Under the pieces are notes generated by a model, which ran no database searches, had not been told where the DNA came from, and was given only the letters and a program-made list of their open reading frames with translations. A stretch of 64,000 bases of DNA from Branchiostoma floridae (lineage: Eukaryota > Chordata > Leptocardii > Amphioxiformes > Branchiostomatidae): the NCBI RefSeq assembly GCF_000003815.2, contig NC_049981.1:16277921-16341920 (forward strand). Reading direction: 5' to 3'. This document shows positions 11,521 to 23,154 of this stretch, piece after piece (within the stretch, counting starts at the first letter, position 1; every line of letters starts with the position of its first letter). Position numbers and translations under genes: made by a program.

Positions 11521-11900
11521 TTAAAAAGGTGAGGAGAGTAGAGCCTCCCTTGTCAAACTCTGTTGCGACACACTGAATACACTGAAGCGGGTAGACAGTG
11601 TTGTATCCCACCTTACATACATAGTTTGGTTCTTATACCAGTAGACTAGGAATCTCACAAGATATAACGGAACATTTCTGTCAATAAGCGTCTTGAACAA
11701 CAACCGATGGTTCACTCGGTCAAAAGCCTTGGACTCTATAAACACACAAAGATGGGGGGTCCCAGTGCCATGTAATATTCAATAACTTCTTTAAGAGTAA
11801 AAACACACATGTCAATATCATGCTTGGGTTTAAAGCCAAGCTGGAAGTCGGATGTCTGGAAGAAAGGTTTAAGACGACTTAGCAGCAGTGTATCACCAGA
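11521..11900 (-). pseudogene. LINE reverse transcriptase remnant with a frameshift
   Basis: On the minus strand one frame reads FQLGFKPKHDIDMCVFTLKE and continues to a stop. Shifting by one base after it then reads FIESKAFDRVNHRLLFKTLI and on to 11521. Together they match the finger/palm start of non-LTR retrotransposon reverse transcriptases (the SKAFDRVNH block). The catalytic YADD region is not present in the surviving piece. The frameshift near 11746, the truncation and the downstream decay mark it as a dead fragment. Confidence 0.75.
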
Positions 11901-13070
11901 ATATCTGGGTTAAAGTAGTGTACAATAGCAGATGTAGAATAATAGAATAAAAGATGATAAACATAATCACAATATACACGTACATGTACTTACAAACGAC
12001 CGTAACGAAAAATTACCATGGCATAACAAGAGTGTATTTAACAAAACGCTTAACCCATATTTCAAGCAGGAAATCAGCCTAAACGCGACAATTTTTCGTC
12101 TCCACATCTAACGTTTCTTCTTAAATTTTCTCAATACCATTTCACAGTTCCAAAACGGACAATACAAGCAGAATATTGTTACGTTAATATATACGTTTAT
12201 ACTACAAATTTCTTGTTAGAAATGATATTACAATCCATAAAAGATTTAAAAACGTCTATTGTCTTTACCCTGACAAGAAAAGAAAACACCAACAGAATAT
12301 CAATTCTCAATCGCATTTAAAACACATACCCTATATGAAAGAAAACCGGCTCGCACATATGTAAAAAAAATACACATGTAAAAAGTTATGAAAGTTTGAT
12401 CACAAACGGTGACTTGGACTAAAATTACACTGAAACTTAAAACAATTTAAACAGCGAAATCAGGTTTGTTCAATTCTATTATAAGAAATCTATGATATCT
12501 GTCCCGATAATGTATGTGTCGTCTGGTGAGATATTACAAGTTTACAAGCTTAAAAAAGGCTCTATGTAAGTTATAGCTGCTTGAATTACATGTGTGATTC
12601 AGTTGAGCTTGAAGTTGCGCTCTGAGACCCTAAACACAGACGTTGAATCTCTGCGGTATCATTAGAATTAGGCACCACTGTTTCTCTGTTTCCATAAGTG
12701 AAGTAGAAACATATTTTCTCTCTCTCTCTCATGTGCTCAATACAACATTTAATAGAAAGGTGTGACAAAAACCGTTGTACAACAAAACATAACAGGGTGG
12801 TTGAGGCCATCCGTCCTCGTTGGAATGTTTAATAAAGAAGTGTTATAACGTTTCAGATTGGAATTCTACTTTTCATCAATCTAATTCCTTTTAGATTGAG
12901 GAATGAGCTCTATATTTGTGTATCGTTCTTTGTATGTAACGCAATGCAGGACATGTAGTCAATGACAATGTATAATTGACTGGTCCCTTCATAGCTCTGT
13001 GGACTTCGGAAAAAGCAGACACACAAAACAAACGGACAAATAACTCACAGATGTTCTCTCATATGTAAAA
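11901..13070. other. AT-rich intergenic DNA
   Basis: No coding signal. A short (TC)n run lies near 12717-12730. Only short frames without recognisable motifs. Confidence 0.4.
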
Positions 13071-13077
13071 TAACCAT

Positions 13078-13255
13078 TGGGGTCGTGTGGCGCAACAGTA
13101 GGGTGTTTGGCCCATAACCCAGAGGTCCTGTGTTTAGTTGTCTACATCTAACGTTACATCATTAACGTTACATCATTAACTTCGGTTTAGTTCAATGGGT
13201 AGCCATGGTTGTATGTTTTTGTACAGCCAAATAAATGAAATCCAACTGTAAAGTT
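13078..13255 (+). repeat. Probable tRNA-derived SINE, degenerate head and tail
   Basis: GTGTGGCGCAACAGTAGGG resembles a tRNA A-box region and CAGAGGTCCTGTGTTT a degraded B box. The AGAGGTCCTG stretch is shared with the element at 50520. The unit ends near GTACAGCCAAATAAATGAAA. It may be a fused or partial element. Confidence 0.4.
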
Positions 13256-15390
13256 TGATTGACGGCCTGGATCTGTCTAATCGCATAAAACGACAGCAGG
13301 GTGATCGTACGTGTGTCTAGCGACATGCCCAGTTAGGCATCAGAAGTTCATCGTCTAAAAGGTAGGGCGGGATCAATAAGAGACGAGGCGTGCAGAAGCG
13401 CCTCCTGCCATGATAGATCACACTGCAGATGGGTTCATGTACATACCACCAGTCATCAGGGGACAGCCAATCGCTTCAATTCAAGGACACGCTGGAGCAA
13501 GATTAGCCTGGAGCAAGATCAACAAATTGTATTTTGTAATTTTCACAGCTATACGTTGAACAGTACATGGTGTAACCTCACTTTTGCACGGTCCAGATAT
13601 TTCAGACTTTCGTGCGATAACGTTTACTTCCAAAATGAAAATAATTTGAAGATTAACGATCACCTCCATGAATACGAAACATAACGAAGACATCCACTGT
13701 TTTATACATGTACTGGTATCACAATGAAGTTTGTTGACATTGTTAATATTTCATGCCGGTTTGTTTTCATCATGTGCAGTATCAGTATGTATGATTTCAT
13801 TTGAAACACGTAAGACTAAGTTGTTTGACTCAGGGATATCAAAATGAACAAAATACTCCTCCTCGTTTCTGCTTGGATTTTAGGATTGGCATTCTCTGCC
13901 TAATAAAGAGCATCATTGAACAACAAGAGCCATCTCTGGGAACCCTCCTCCCAAACAACACGGCCTTTCACTCCCCAAATGTCAGCCATACATCCCCCTC
14001 CCCCTACAAACACTATAGCGGACTGTGCCATGAATTATGGAGCAGCGCACTCCAGCGGGGTGGAAAGAATACCCACACAATACCGCAGCCTTTGCACAAT
14101 CTCCTGCACTCGGGCTGAGCAAATGCTACGCTAAAGGTCGCTCTCTCTCTCCATCTCGACCTACTGACAGCTAGACGTATTTTTCCTTAAAAGCCCCTTC
14201 GTGGTGGGGCGCTGTTTTGTCTTCCGTGAAATACTACGCTATGTACGTGTGTACCCCGTGAGAAAAGACTGCGTACTTCCATTGATGTTCACATAGCAAG
14301 CTACAATCAGCGGTATCAGCTGAGCATCTGTCACTCTCACATCTCCAAGAAGACAGAGATCATCAGCGTCTTGTGATTGTGAAGAAAATCAGTGATTTAC
14401 GTCTTCTGAGGAAATCACAGCCATCCACGAAGCCTGTTTATATCGACTGGGCATCCAGACAACCCGATGCATAGTGCTACTCAAAGGCGCCATTGGTAAA
14501 ATTCATCTCTATAGGAAGGCTGAACGCTGAGCAGTGATCTTTATTCATCTTCGCGTGTGGAGGAATCCCCCTTTCATAGGGTAAGGGAAAATCCCATTCT
14601 CCAAAGCTGTGGTTTTGTTGTAAATACTGTAAGTATGTAGGAGAATAGATCTAGAACATGCTGTATGCTGCGGTCAATGGTAAAGGGGGAGGGTCATCCG
14701 TATTGGAATCAGTACCCGAAAAGCAGCGGCGAATCTATACCCACCAGTCTACATGTGTACTGGGTATTTACGGATCGATGTCTGGATATAGTACGTCGGG
14801 TCACAGACCTTGGATAGCCCTACCCACTATGGGTTGATGTATACCATAGACGGCTTGTTGAAAACAACACTAGAACAAAAGTACGGGATACAGAGGGGTC
14901 CAAAATGGGTTCCTTTGCTTTGAAAAGAGAAACCATGAGTTATATCCTTGTAACTACGTGGAGAGAGAGCAAAATTACGTTACTTGTTTTGGTATGCTGG
15001 TTTTGTTTTCTACAGAAGTGAAGAATTGTGTCTCTGCTGTCGATGTGCACACCCAGTAGTTAATCTTTAGACGGAAGTAGAACTCTAGATTCTGTCAACA
15101 CTTCTCTCCCGGATGAGGTGAAATTGTCATCACTGCCCGACCATCCAAGCCGAACACTCAACCATGATTGTGTCTCCTCACTAATCACCATGGTAACGAC
15201 CCGCCCTGAATCCTCCTGGTGTAAAATTGAGGTCACATTTTCCAATTTGTCGCCTGGAGGCCGCACGATTCTTTCTCAAACATTAGCTGTTTTCAAACCG
15301 TTGCCGTTTCGTCGTAAAACTCGTGGATGCAGAAACGATCTAATGCGATGAAACTGTCTAAGTCTTCATCATACGTTTTGTTTGTCAATG
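13256..15390. other. Intergenic, no gene recognised
   Basis: Several open frames of about 70-105 codons occur, but none shows a known domain, signal peptide or phase-compatible splice partner. Confidence 0.4.
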
Positions 15391-15665
15391 CGGCATCGTG
15401 TTGGCAGTAGGGCGGTTAGCCCTGGGTTCGAATCCCCTGACATGCCACCGATGTTATGTTCTTTGGAAAACACATTTAACATGGCTTTCCTCATTGCACC
15501 CGGGTGTAAAAGTGGGTACTACCTAAATTAGGTTGGGGTCAGGTAAAAGGCAATGGAATGAGAGAGTTGGGCTTCACCTTCCAATACCGTGCCCTACGGA
15601 CACAGTGGATAACAAGTCACTAGTACTTATCCTAAGGCCTCAAAAGGCCATGGGACTAGCTTTGT
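15391..15665 (+). repeat. tRNA-derived SINE
   Basis: Contains a near-perfect RNA polymerase III B box (GGTTCGAATCC, near 15424-15434), preceded at about 35 bases by an A-box-like TTGGCAGTAGGGCGG. The body includes CACAGTGGATAACAAGTCAC and CTAAGGCCTCAAAAGGCC, which recur in diverged form at 50520-50770. There is no CCA end or cloverleaf for a functional tRNA, so it is a SINE rather than a tRNA gene. Confidence 0.65.
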
Positions 15666-18501
15666 GACACGGTATGGGAATTGGTCTTATCCTGATCGAT
15701 CAAGCCTTTATTTAGTCCTGATAGTGAAAAATGGTTTATCGATCTTTCTACACTTGCAAACTATTTACATTGACCATCTACTGCTGAATCATGGAGTAGT
15801 GTTGTCCAAAATGACAAAACAGAGTCATTACTTGCTAAAAGAAGACAGATGTAACGCTTTTCGCGGCATTACCGTAACGGTAATGGGAGAACAGCGATTC
15901 GCCTGGTCAATACAATTCATTCTATATTAGCAAGGGACTAACCATTAAGAGCCGTTGGGAGGGGGTTGCTGGAATTTTTTTTTTAATTTTTCCAATGTTT
16001 CAGGTCAACATTTTTCCGTCCTCTTTTTCCAACGCTTCTTACATTAATGACATCTCATGATTTGTATTTCTTTTTTATGATTACCCAAATTCTTCTTAAT
16101 TCGGCCTCGAACAACTAGTAAAAATCAACTCAGACTGTACGTGGTTTGGAGAAAATCATTGACATTCAACGGCAAGTAAATGTGATACTGTATAAACTCG
16201 TTTTCAAAGTGAAAGAGAAAATTATGCAACTGTAAATTCCACCTAAGGGACCTTGCATAATGATGGGAGTGATGATTGTGTATTGACTAAACACGGAGGA
16301 AACAACGCTCATTATGAGCCCCTTAGGGAACCTCCTGTAGAAATTTGATCGTCTATTGTTCGTAAAACTCGGCCATTTTAAAGGAAATCTCGCTATGATC
16401 ATTCCAATTAATTGGTTTTTCATGCCTCTGCACGAGGTAAATGAACCGTTGAAACGCCGTTGGGAGTTAATCATCGTGGGGACCATAATGTGCGACCATA
16501 TGGCCTTCTATTTGTAAAGGGAATTGTGACGTGATTGTGCTCGATTGTTGTTGTGTGTGCGTCTCTATAACATTCAGACTTTTAATTTCATAACCAATGC
16601 AAAAATGAAGACGTAACACTGAAGTATCCATTCAATCCGTTATAGGGAATTACCGATATTTTGACACCTCTTTAATTGTTTTTCATTTATACAAGGAGGT
16701 TTCAGTCAGATCCTTGAATAAGTCAAATGTTTACATATGATTAATATAAAGCGACCTCGCCAATAATGTGATATCTAGCTAGATAGGTAGACTGAATTGA
16801 TAGATATATGGCCAGACCCTCAGGCATGAGGATGGGACTAGGTAAGGTAAGATAAGGATATTAGACATAGACATAAATTGATCAGATAGATAGCTATTAG
16901 TTATCAAGAACGAAAAAGAAAACAACTTACAGCACACATCCATAGTGTGCAAGTACAGAATAATACTCTACCCCATACCAACTTCCAAGCAAAATGAGAT
17001 GAATGTTAAAGACCGTCAGGAACGTCTTTCATACGCTGTTAGAAATCGTGATATTTACAAAAAATGCCATACAACGACCACAGTGGAGTGATTAACCGTT
17101 ATAACGGCCACATCTATGATGTTTAATGCTGGCGGTGTTGCCTATCCGAGGTTTAATTCTGCCCATCAATTTCCCCACGTTGTTAAGGTCCCGGATATGT
17201 GCCGTTAACCCGCCTTTATTGTGTACATTCAATTCTGTGGAGGATTTCACTGGAATCTGTGTTCAAAGTAACGCCTTCGGAATGGAAAAATCGATCAATA
17301 AATGCGAGGGAAATATACACAGCTAGGTTACTCAATCAATATATTTGCGAAAGCTGTCTATTCTGAACTAGCCGTGTGCTCCGTAAATTCTACTCGCAAA
17401 CTATTTCTTTTGTTATGTCAGCTTTGTGTCTGTTTATGATGAAGAATTCATTTTGATACCTGCTATAACAATAACTTCTGTGCAACACAAGCTAATCTTA
17501 TTCGTTTTCTTAAATCATCTTCTTATATGCTACTCGTATATTATATTACCTTGCAAATAAAACACTAATTATGTGACGCTACATTTTCTAAATCTTTTTC
17601 GTGTCAAAAGTTTTTTGAAGTTCTTTCATTTTCCGTGCTGGTCCCATTTTTAACAGAAGAGGTTCATTTCCCATTCTTGTTTGCGATGGGTATTCCTGAC
17701 CAAATTTATCTAGCTATTTGGTACTAATTGTTAATCATGTGAACAAGAGACTGCGTTTGTTGCAGTTGTTGACAGGAGCAGGATTAAATCCCCTCGACAG
17801 TTATATTGTTCGGTGACAAAGAAACGGGATGGGTACTCCTCAAAAACTAATTATTTCTGGTTTTGTTATTCTAACTTAGTCCCTTTTTGCCACACTCGAA
17901 TGAAAGGCGGTCGAAATTCCTTTGACAGCGCTTTCTGAACGGTTGAACTGAAAAAAAGAAATTCTTTCGACTCGAAATATGCAAAAACACAATGGATCTT
18001 TTCATTATTTCAAGTGCTCTAATCCTTATCCTAGAAAAATTGAATTCATGAATAAATTCTCTATCCTATGTTCGGATTGGCCTTTGAGGTGGAACTAGGT
18101 CAGTGATTCTAAATTGATCCTTGGTCTATGTGATGATTTTGGGCCAGGGATAACAGGAGAACGGGCAAACCTGCAGGGCTGGCGGGCCCGTGAATTATAC
18201 ATGAAAATGTCTGAGGAGGGAAGTTTATGAGCTTCCTTTGACCCGTTGGCAAATCCAGTTAATTAGACGCCATCGTTGGCTTAGATACTCTATAGCTAAC
18301 ACTAATGGAATTTTAAACCTTCTTGATGTGATGTATCTTTCTACATCAATGATTACTATCCAGTAATATGTATACTCCTGTTTCTATATATCTTTATAAC
18401 AGAATGCATACAAAAGGTCTCAAGCGGATTAATCTTATGATGTTGGTTCGGTCAAACCAAATATTATTCATACTTGCGGTCACCATCTTCCTTCCAGAGT
18501 G
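15666..18501. other. Intergenic or 5' region of the PLPPR gene
   Basis: No coding exon recognised. A good splice acceptor (CCATCTTCCTTCCAG) ends at 18497, four bases before the first ATG of the next gene, so an untranslated or short coding exon could lie in this stretch. Confidence 0.4.
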
Positions 18502-21500
18502 ATGACGTCATCAAACGTACCCAGCATGCACTCGCCGACGCTGAGTGAAGAGGAGACGGAGGGGTCGGACAAGGAGGAGGAGGAGGAGGAGGAGTCTTCT
18601 CCGACCGCATCCACACGCACCGGGCATCCTCCAGTCACTCCGGCAAAGAGGAGTCTCACGATTTTACCATGTTTCATTTTTGTCGAGGTAAGTTGGCAAA
18701 TGCAGTTACAAAAATGTTTTAAAAGAAAAGATCCTTCCCACATCATGTTGCACGTAAGCTGGCGCTCATCACCTTCCTTGAGCCACACAGTTGTACAAGC
18801 ACAAATACTAGTTAAGCCACAGCATGGATGACGTCAGTGCGCTCATTAATTTTCACCTGATTTCAGAAAAAAAGAAGAAAATTTCCTTCGCCGGAGATGG
18901 TCAACATGACGAGAAAGTCACAAAATGGGCAAATGTTGTGTTGTAGCCTAATGACTGTACTTGTAGACGTAACACTAGCGAGGTAGCAATGACTGTAGTT
19001 GTAGAGGTGAAACTTCTTAAATATATTGTAAAAGGGGCACCCCTATGGAACCTAGAGTGCAGTTGCCAACTTGAAAGGTAATACCGCAATAGTGTCACAG
19101 TTTCACCACACTATACTACACTACAATAGACTTCTTGAATACAGGAATCTATACCTTGTTGGCTGTGCTATCATGTTTTTCCACTTCCAATTCTTGTTAC
19201 AACGTTTATGGCATCTTGTTTTCCTTTCGCCCTATCTCATTATTCTCGCGGTATGCAGAGAATGTCAGCGAAAAAATTACTTGCTGTGACCTTACACTAC
19301 TGCAGGGAGAAAGTCCGTTGGTAGCACAGTGTGGTCCAATTCCATATATGTATGACGGAATGCATCGACATTGAAAAATTAAAGCTAATACGAGAAGGTC
19401 ATGACTTTCTAGTCTTCCTCTAGATGGCAACATTTCCTTTCAATGACAATCTTTCACCTGCACTTTCAGTGCGTTGTGCTAGGTGGCGTTGGCGCACTGA
19501 TGTACTTCCTGCAGTTCACCAACTTCTTCCCGCCGGTCAAGCAAGGTTTTTACTGCAATGATAAAGACTACAGCAAACCCTACGTTCAGACGGAGACCAT
19601 CCCACCGTTGATAATGTACGGAGTGGCTGCTGGTCTGCCCACCATTGTGGTACGTGAAGATTTCTTCCCAATAAAAATCAATGTGAAAGACAGATCACTG
19701 CCATATACGAACTGTACTTCTGATTCTGAATATGAAATGACACAAAAACGAGTTCCGTACAATTAAAGCCTGTAGCGTATGCATTTCGTCTTCACCCCCA
19801 ATGAACTTAAGTATTGTTTTGGACTGTGTGATTGTGTGTGTGTTTTGTGTATTTTATGTATGTATGTACGTGTCTGTGTGTGCGTGCGTGGACGGATGAA
19901 GTGTGTAATACATGTATCTAATGGCCTTGTCTTGACTTACAAACATATCTGTAAAGAAACCGACACAGTTTAAAGTTTTGCTGTTTGTATTCTAGATTAT
20001 CCTAGGCGAGACCTTCCGGATGATTTTCCAGAAAGCGTCGACAAGTCAGGACCCTCCGGAGCGCACTATCCGTTCCGGAAAATGTCACGTGACGTCCTGG
20101 ATGCGTAGAGTTTTCAGATTCATTGGTAAGTACACTGTACCTCACACGTACTCTAGATTGACATATGAAACGAGTGTTTTCGGGAAAATTTACCTGGACG
20201 ACGTTTCGATGACTCAGGTAGCCCTCCTCTGGCTGGAATTTGCGCTACTACTGCATGGTGGCGTTGTGGGACTGAGGCAAACCTTTCTGAGAGCCTGTGG
20301 GCGCTGGGGCCGACGAGCTGGGTCGTCACATATACAACTGAAGGTCATGGCAACGGTTTGGATTTCAGATAAATTGAATGAAGTTGCCTTAGTGCTTTTT
20401 TTTTGCAGATGAGACACTGTCGATGTGTATTTTCTTCCCATAGGTGTCCACCTGTTCGGTGCCTGTTCGACAGTAGTGCTTGCCAACGTGCTGCAGATGA
20501 TGAGCGGCAGGCTGACCCCGTATTTCCTGACGGTGTGCCTGCCTGATTACAGCCAAGTCCAGTGCCAAGAAAACCCGTTTGTCGTGACCGACATCTGTAC
20601 AGGCACCGACGAAACCATCCAACAGGCCAGGTGGGTAGAGCGAACAGGACTAGAAATATCAGCTGTATTAATGATAGTGTAAAACAAATAGGCAAATTCG
20701 GGTTGTTATATTTTCACATGTTGACATAACAACTCAGGAAAGCCCAGTTCAATACGGTGAAACAGTGTTACTTCACTCAGACTCTCAAAATCTTGGCGCC
20801 ATTCTGGCTCTGATGACGTCAGGTTATTGACATTAACCACTATATGTATGTGGTCTCCTCAGGCCTAAAAAAATCAGTCAAAACGCAAAGTCTAGAGTCT
20901 GTACCTATCCATTTAAGATTTAGCCTAGTAGTAGCAGATTTTCCGAGAAAAGGGTCTTCTACAGGTCGTAAAGAGGCTAGAAATGTACCTGCATGCTTGT
21001 TATAGCGACCTTTGGCCTAGACGTAGAATACACCGTAACAACATAAATCAAACCGGACACTGTGACGATGCATGTAAAACATATACGCAGTAATGAGCTA
21101 CCCATAGTACCCCGAGTCTCTCAGAATGCAATGCCATCCCTGAAAGGGCTGAGAAGAAATGATGGAAGATAGAAGCACATTTCACAATGTTGCATCAGAT
21201 TCTGTATTGCAGATTGTTCATTTTCTATAGTTTGTAAGTTACTAGAGAAAACTGAGAAAAAAAGATCAGTACTTCCATGTATTTTTCCTTTAGGAAGTCC
21301 TTCCCCAACATGCCCACAGCGCTTGGAGGATACGCGACAGTTTACTTGGCGGTAAGAAACACTTCTTTAAAGTTTTGTTTTTATTTCTGTACATCTCTAA
21401 CATGTCATGCTTGCTTACTTGCTGTGGGATAATGTGTCCCCGCCAATTTGAAGTGTCTCACATGTATGTAACTTCAATGAGCCAGGTTTACCTGGCTGTG

Positions 21501-23154
21501 ACAAAAATAAAAGCATCCTTTGCCTGTGTTTGTCCCCTGTCAGTGGTACCTCCAGGTGACGCTGAGAGTGAGCGGGACCCGGCTGCTGAAGCCACTGCTG
21601 GTGCTGGGTGCTGCCGGGGCGGCCCTGATGAACGCCGTGATCCAGGTAGCCGACTATCGGTGCCACCTGACCGACGCCGCCGTGGGGTTAGTGCTCGGTG
21701 CAGCGGTGGCAACTTACCTGGTGAGCAAAATTTTGTGTGCTAAGGCGCAGGGTGCGGTCACACTCCTGTGTCTTGGCAGTTTTACGTTTAGATTAAGTTT
21801 GCACTCGAAAAATTGTCTTTTTGGTTCGACAACCAGGATACACATAGCCTGGAATTCAGACGTGTTGTGCTTTGGTCGCTCCCCTAAGGTAGGCAGGAAG
21901 CGTACCTCTGGGGAGAGACCAAAGCACAACAGGACTGGATTCCAACCTACGAAAGAATGTCAATGCTGGAAGTTGCCTGGAACTCATGTGGCAGCTTCCT
22001 TAAGGTGCACTCTCACTGCACCTGCGGCACTAGTGCGGTACTGCGGGGTTCGTAGATGACTCAACGAATGTCAGACATAAAGAACGAATTTTCTTCCGTT
22101 TTGTGTATTTTGCTGTCTTCTACATTTTTGTAAGTCATACTTTTACTTATTACGCAATATCTAAATTATTAAGAATCGCGAAAATAAGAAAACAGTGCCG
22201 CAGTGAACGAACCCCACAGTGCCGCACCGGTGCCGCAGGTGCAGTGAGAGTGCACCTTTACCATGCCACCGGAACGTAAGTGTATATTCTTACCGTATAT
22301 AGACTTATATGCATTTGTGTGTACCTATTTTTGTCTCCAAAGAGTATACAACTGCCGCGTCTCTGGTGCAACGTTAAACAAGGAGGACGGATAAACTTTG
22401 CAGCTAGTAGGTTTTAATGATATGTTAGATACCATTTCGTTCAGGGTACGTGTTGCAAGAGTTCGCATTGTATAGCTTCTATGGAGTTGTACATGTACAG
22501 TCCTTTAAATACGAGTATCCAGCCTACATGTAGTAATAGTTTTTTCGCGAGGCCTAAGAGGCGGAGCTGAGTTCTCTGCTATACCCTGACCTGTAATTAT
22601 GTGTTCAGCTGGAAAAGTCAGTGAGTTGATACTAATAATAACTTTGCATTTTTATGTTGACCTTATTGACAGCAGTTTTACATGATGACACACATACACA
22701 CAAAAGGAGGAACTTCACCCTTAACACATACACAGTTCTTAATGTCAAGGCAAGAATAAAACACTTATGAATAACTGCTTTTGGTGTAAAATCATGCATT
22801 GCCTCTGAAGGTGGTCATCTTGTAATCTTAATAATTCTTATGCTTTTTTTTAAGGTTTTCGCCATCGTCAACTGTTTTAAGCCGCTAAGGTCACGTGACG
22901 AGCTGCTCCAGTTCCTGGACACGGACAGTGACGTCACCAGTACCATCAGCCCCAGCACCATGACCCCCTCCAAACCCCTGGCCTTACCTCGCCCCAGCGT
23001 CAGGCACCCCCACAACGACTCCAATCATGACGTCAGCAATTCCAACGTCAACGATTGGCGGAAAGGAGTGGCCAATGACAGACGACCTCTGAGATCGGAG
23101 GAAAACTACATTACCAGAACGACGTCGGTGTATAACCCAGCTTATACGCCGTAA
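18502..23154 (+). CDS. Phospholipid phosphatase-related membrane protein (PLPPR type)
   Basis: Seven exons join in phase: 18502-18687, 19470-19649, 19996-20125, 20444-20630, 21294-21351, 21544-21720 and 22855-23154, giving 405 residues and a TAA stop. Exon 1 has an acidic poly-Glu stretch, then the first hydrophobic segment begins. Later exons hold the other membrane helices of the PAP2/LPP fold and an extracellular loop with CLPDYSQVQC. The 99-residue tail is cytosolic-looking and Ser/Pro-rich. Catalytic motif C1 (K-x6-RP) reads Q183...T190-P191, C2 (PSGH) is replaced by SFPNMPTALGG around 230-240, and C3 (SR-x5-H-x3-D) reads I280-Q281...C287...D291. Loss of all three is typical of the PLPPR/PRG branch, which acts as a membrane adaptor in neurite and actin control rather than as a phosphatase. 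The true start may be further upstream. Confidence 0.88.
18780..19306 (+). repeat. Dispersed repeat family X, copy 1
   Basis: From about 18825 (GGATGACGTCAGTGCG) through GTTGTGTTGTAGCCTAAT to CTTGCTGTGACCTTACA the sequence is paralleled by 28670-29023 plus 29723-29840, which is interrupted by a transposon. It occupies most of intron 1 of the PLPPR gene. No protein is encoded. Confidence 0.65.
19820..19895 (+). repeat. Degenerate (TG)n tract
   Basis: GTGTGTGTG-rich sequence with TATG interruptions inside PLPPR intron 2. Confidence 0.6.
21851..21950. repeat. Hairpin-forming inverted repeat
   Basis: GTTGTGCTTTGGTCGCTCCC at about 21863 pairs with GGGGAGAGACCAAAGCACAA at about 21912. Flanking GGAATTCAG and CTGGATTCC extend the stem to about 35 bases with a short centre. 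Intronic (PLPPR intron 6) and non-coding. Confidence 0.65.
22000..22260. mobile_element. MITE with about 49-bp terminal inverted repeats and a TTA duplication
   Basis: The element 22003-22257 begins AGGTGCACTCTCACTGCACC and ends with its exact complement. The inverted match continues through GCGGCAC...GGGGTTCG for about 49 bases with few mismatches. TTA flanks both ends (22000-22002 and 22258-22260). A 3-bp TWA duplication is characteristic of PIF/Harbinger elements, so this is probably a non-autonomous member. It sits in intron 6 of the PLPPR gene. Confidence 0.75.

Noticed and set aside
13801-14134. 105- and 72-codon overlapping frames
   Set aside because: No recognisable motif, the two frames overlap in different phases, and no splice partners were found.
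15391-15440. A tRNA gene
   Set aside because: The B box is good but no full cloverleaf or acceptor stem can be paired; better explained as a SINE head.
20407-20443. Alternative acceptor TTTTTTTTGCAG upstream of PLPPR exon 4
   Set aside because: Using it would shift or interrupt the frame; the acceptor at 20443 keeps phase and the conserved GVHLFG start.
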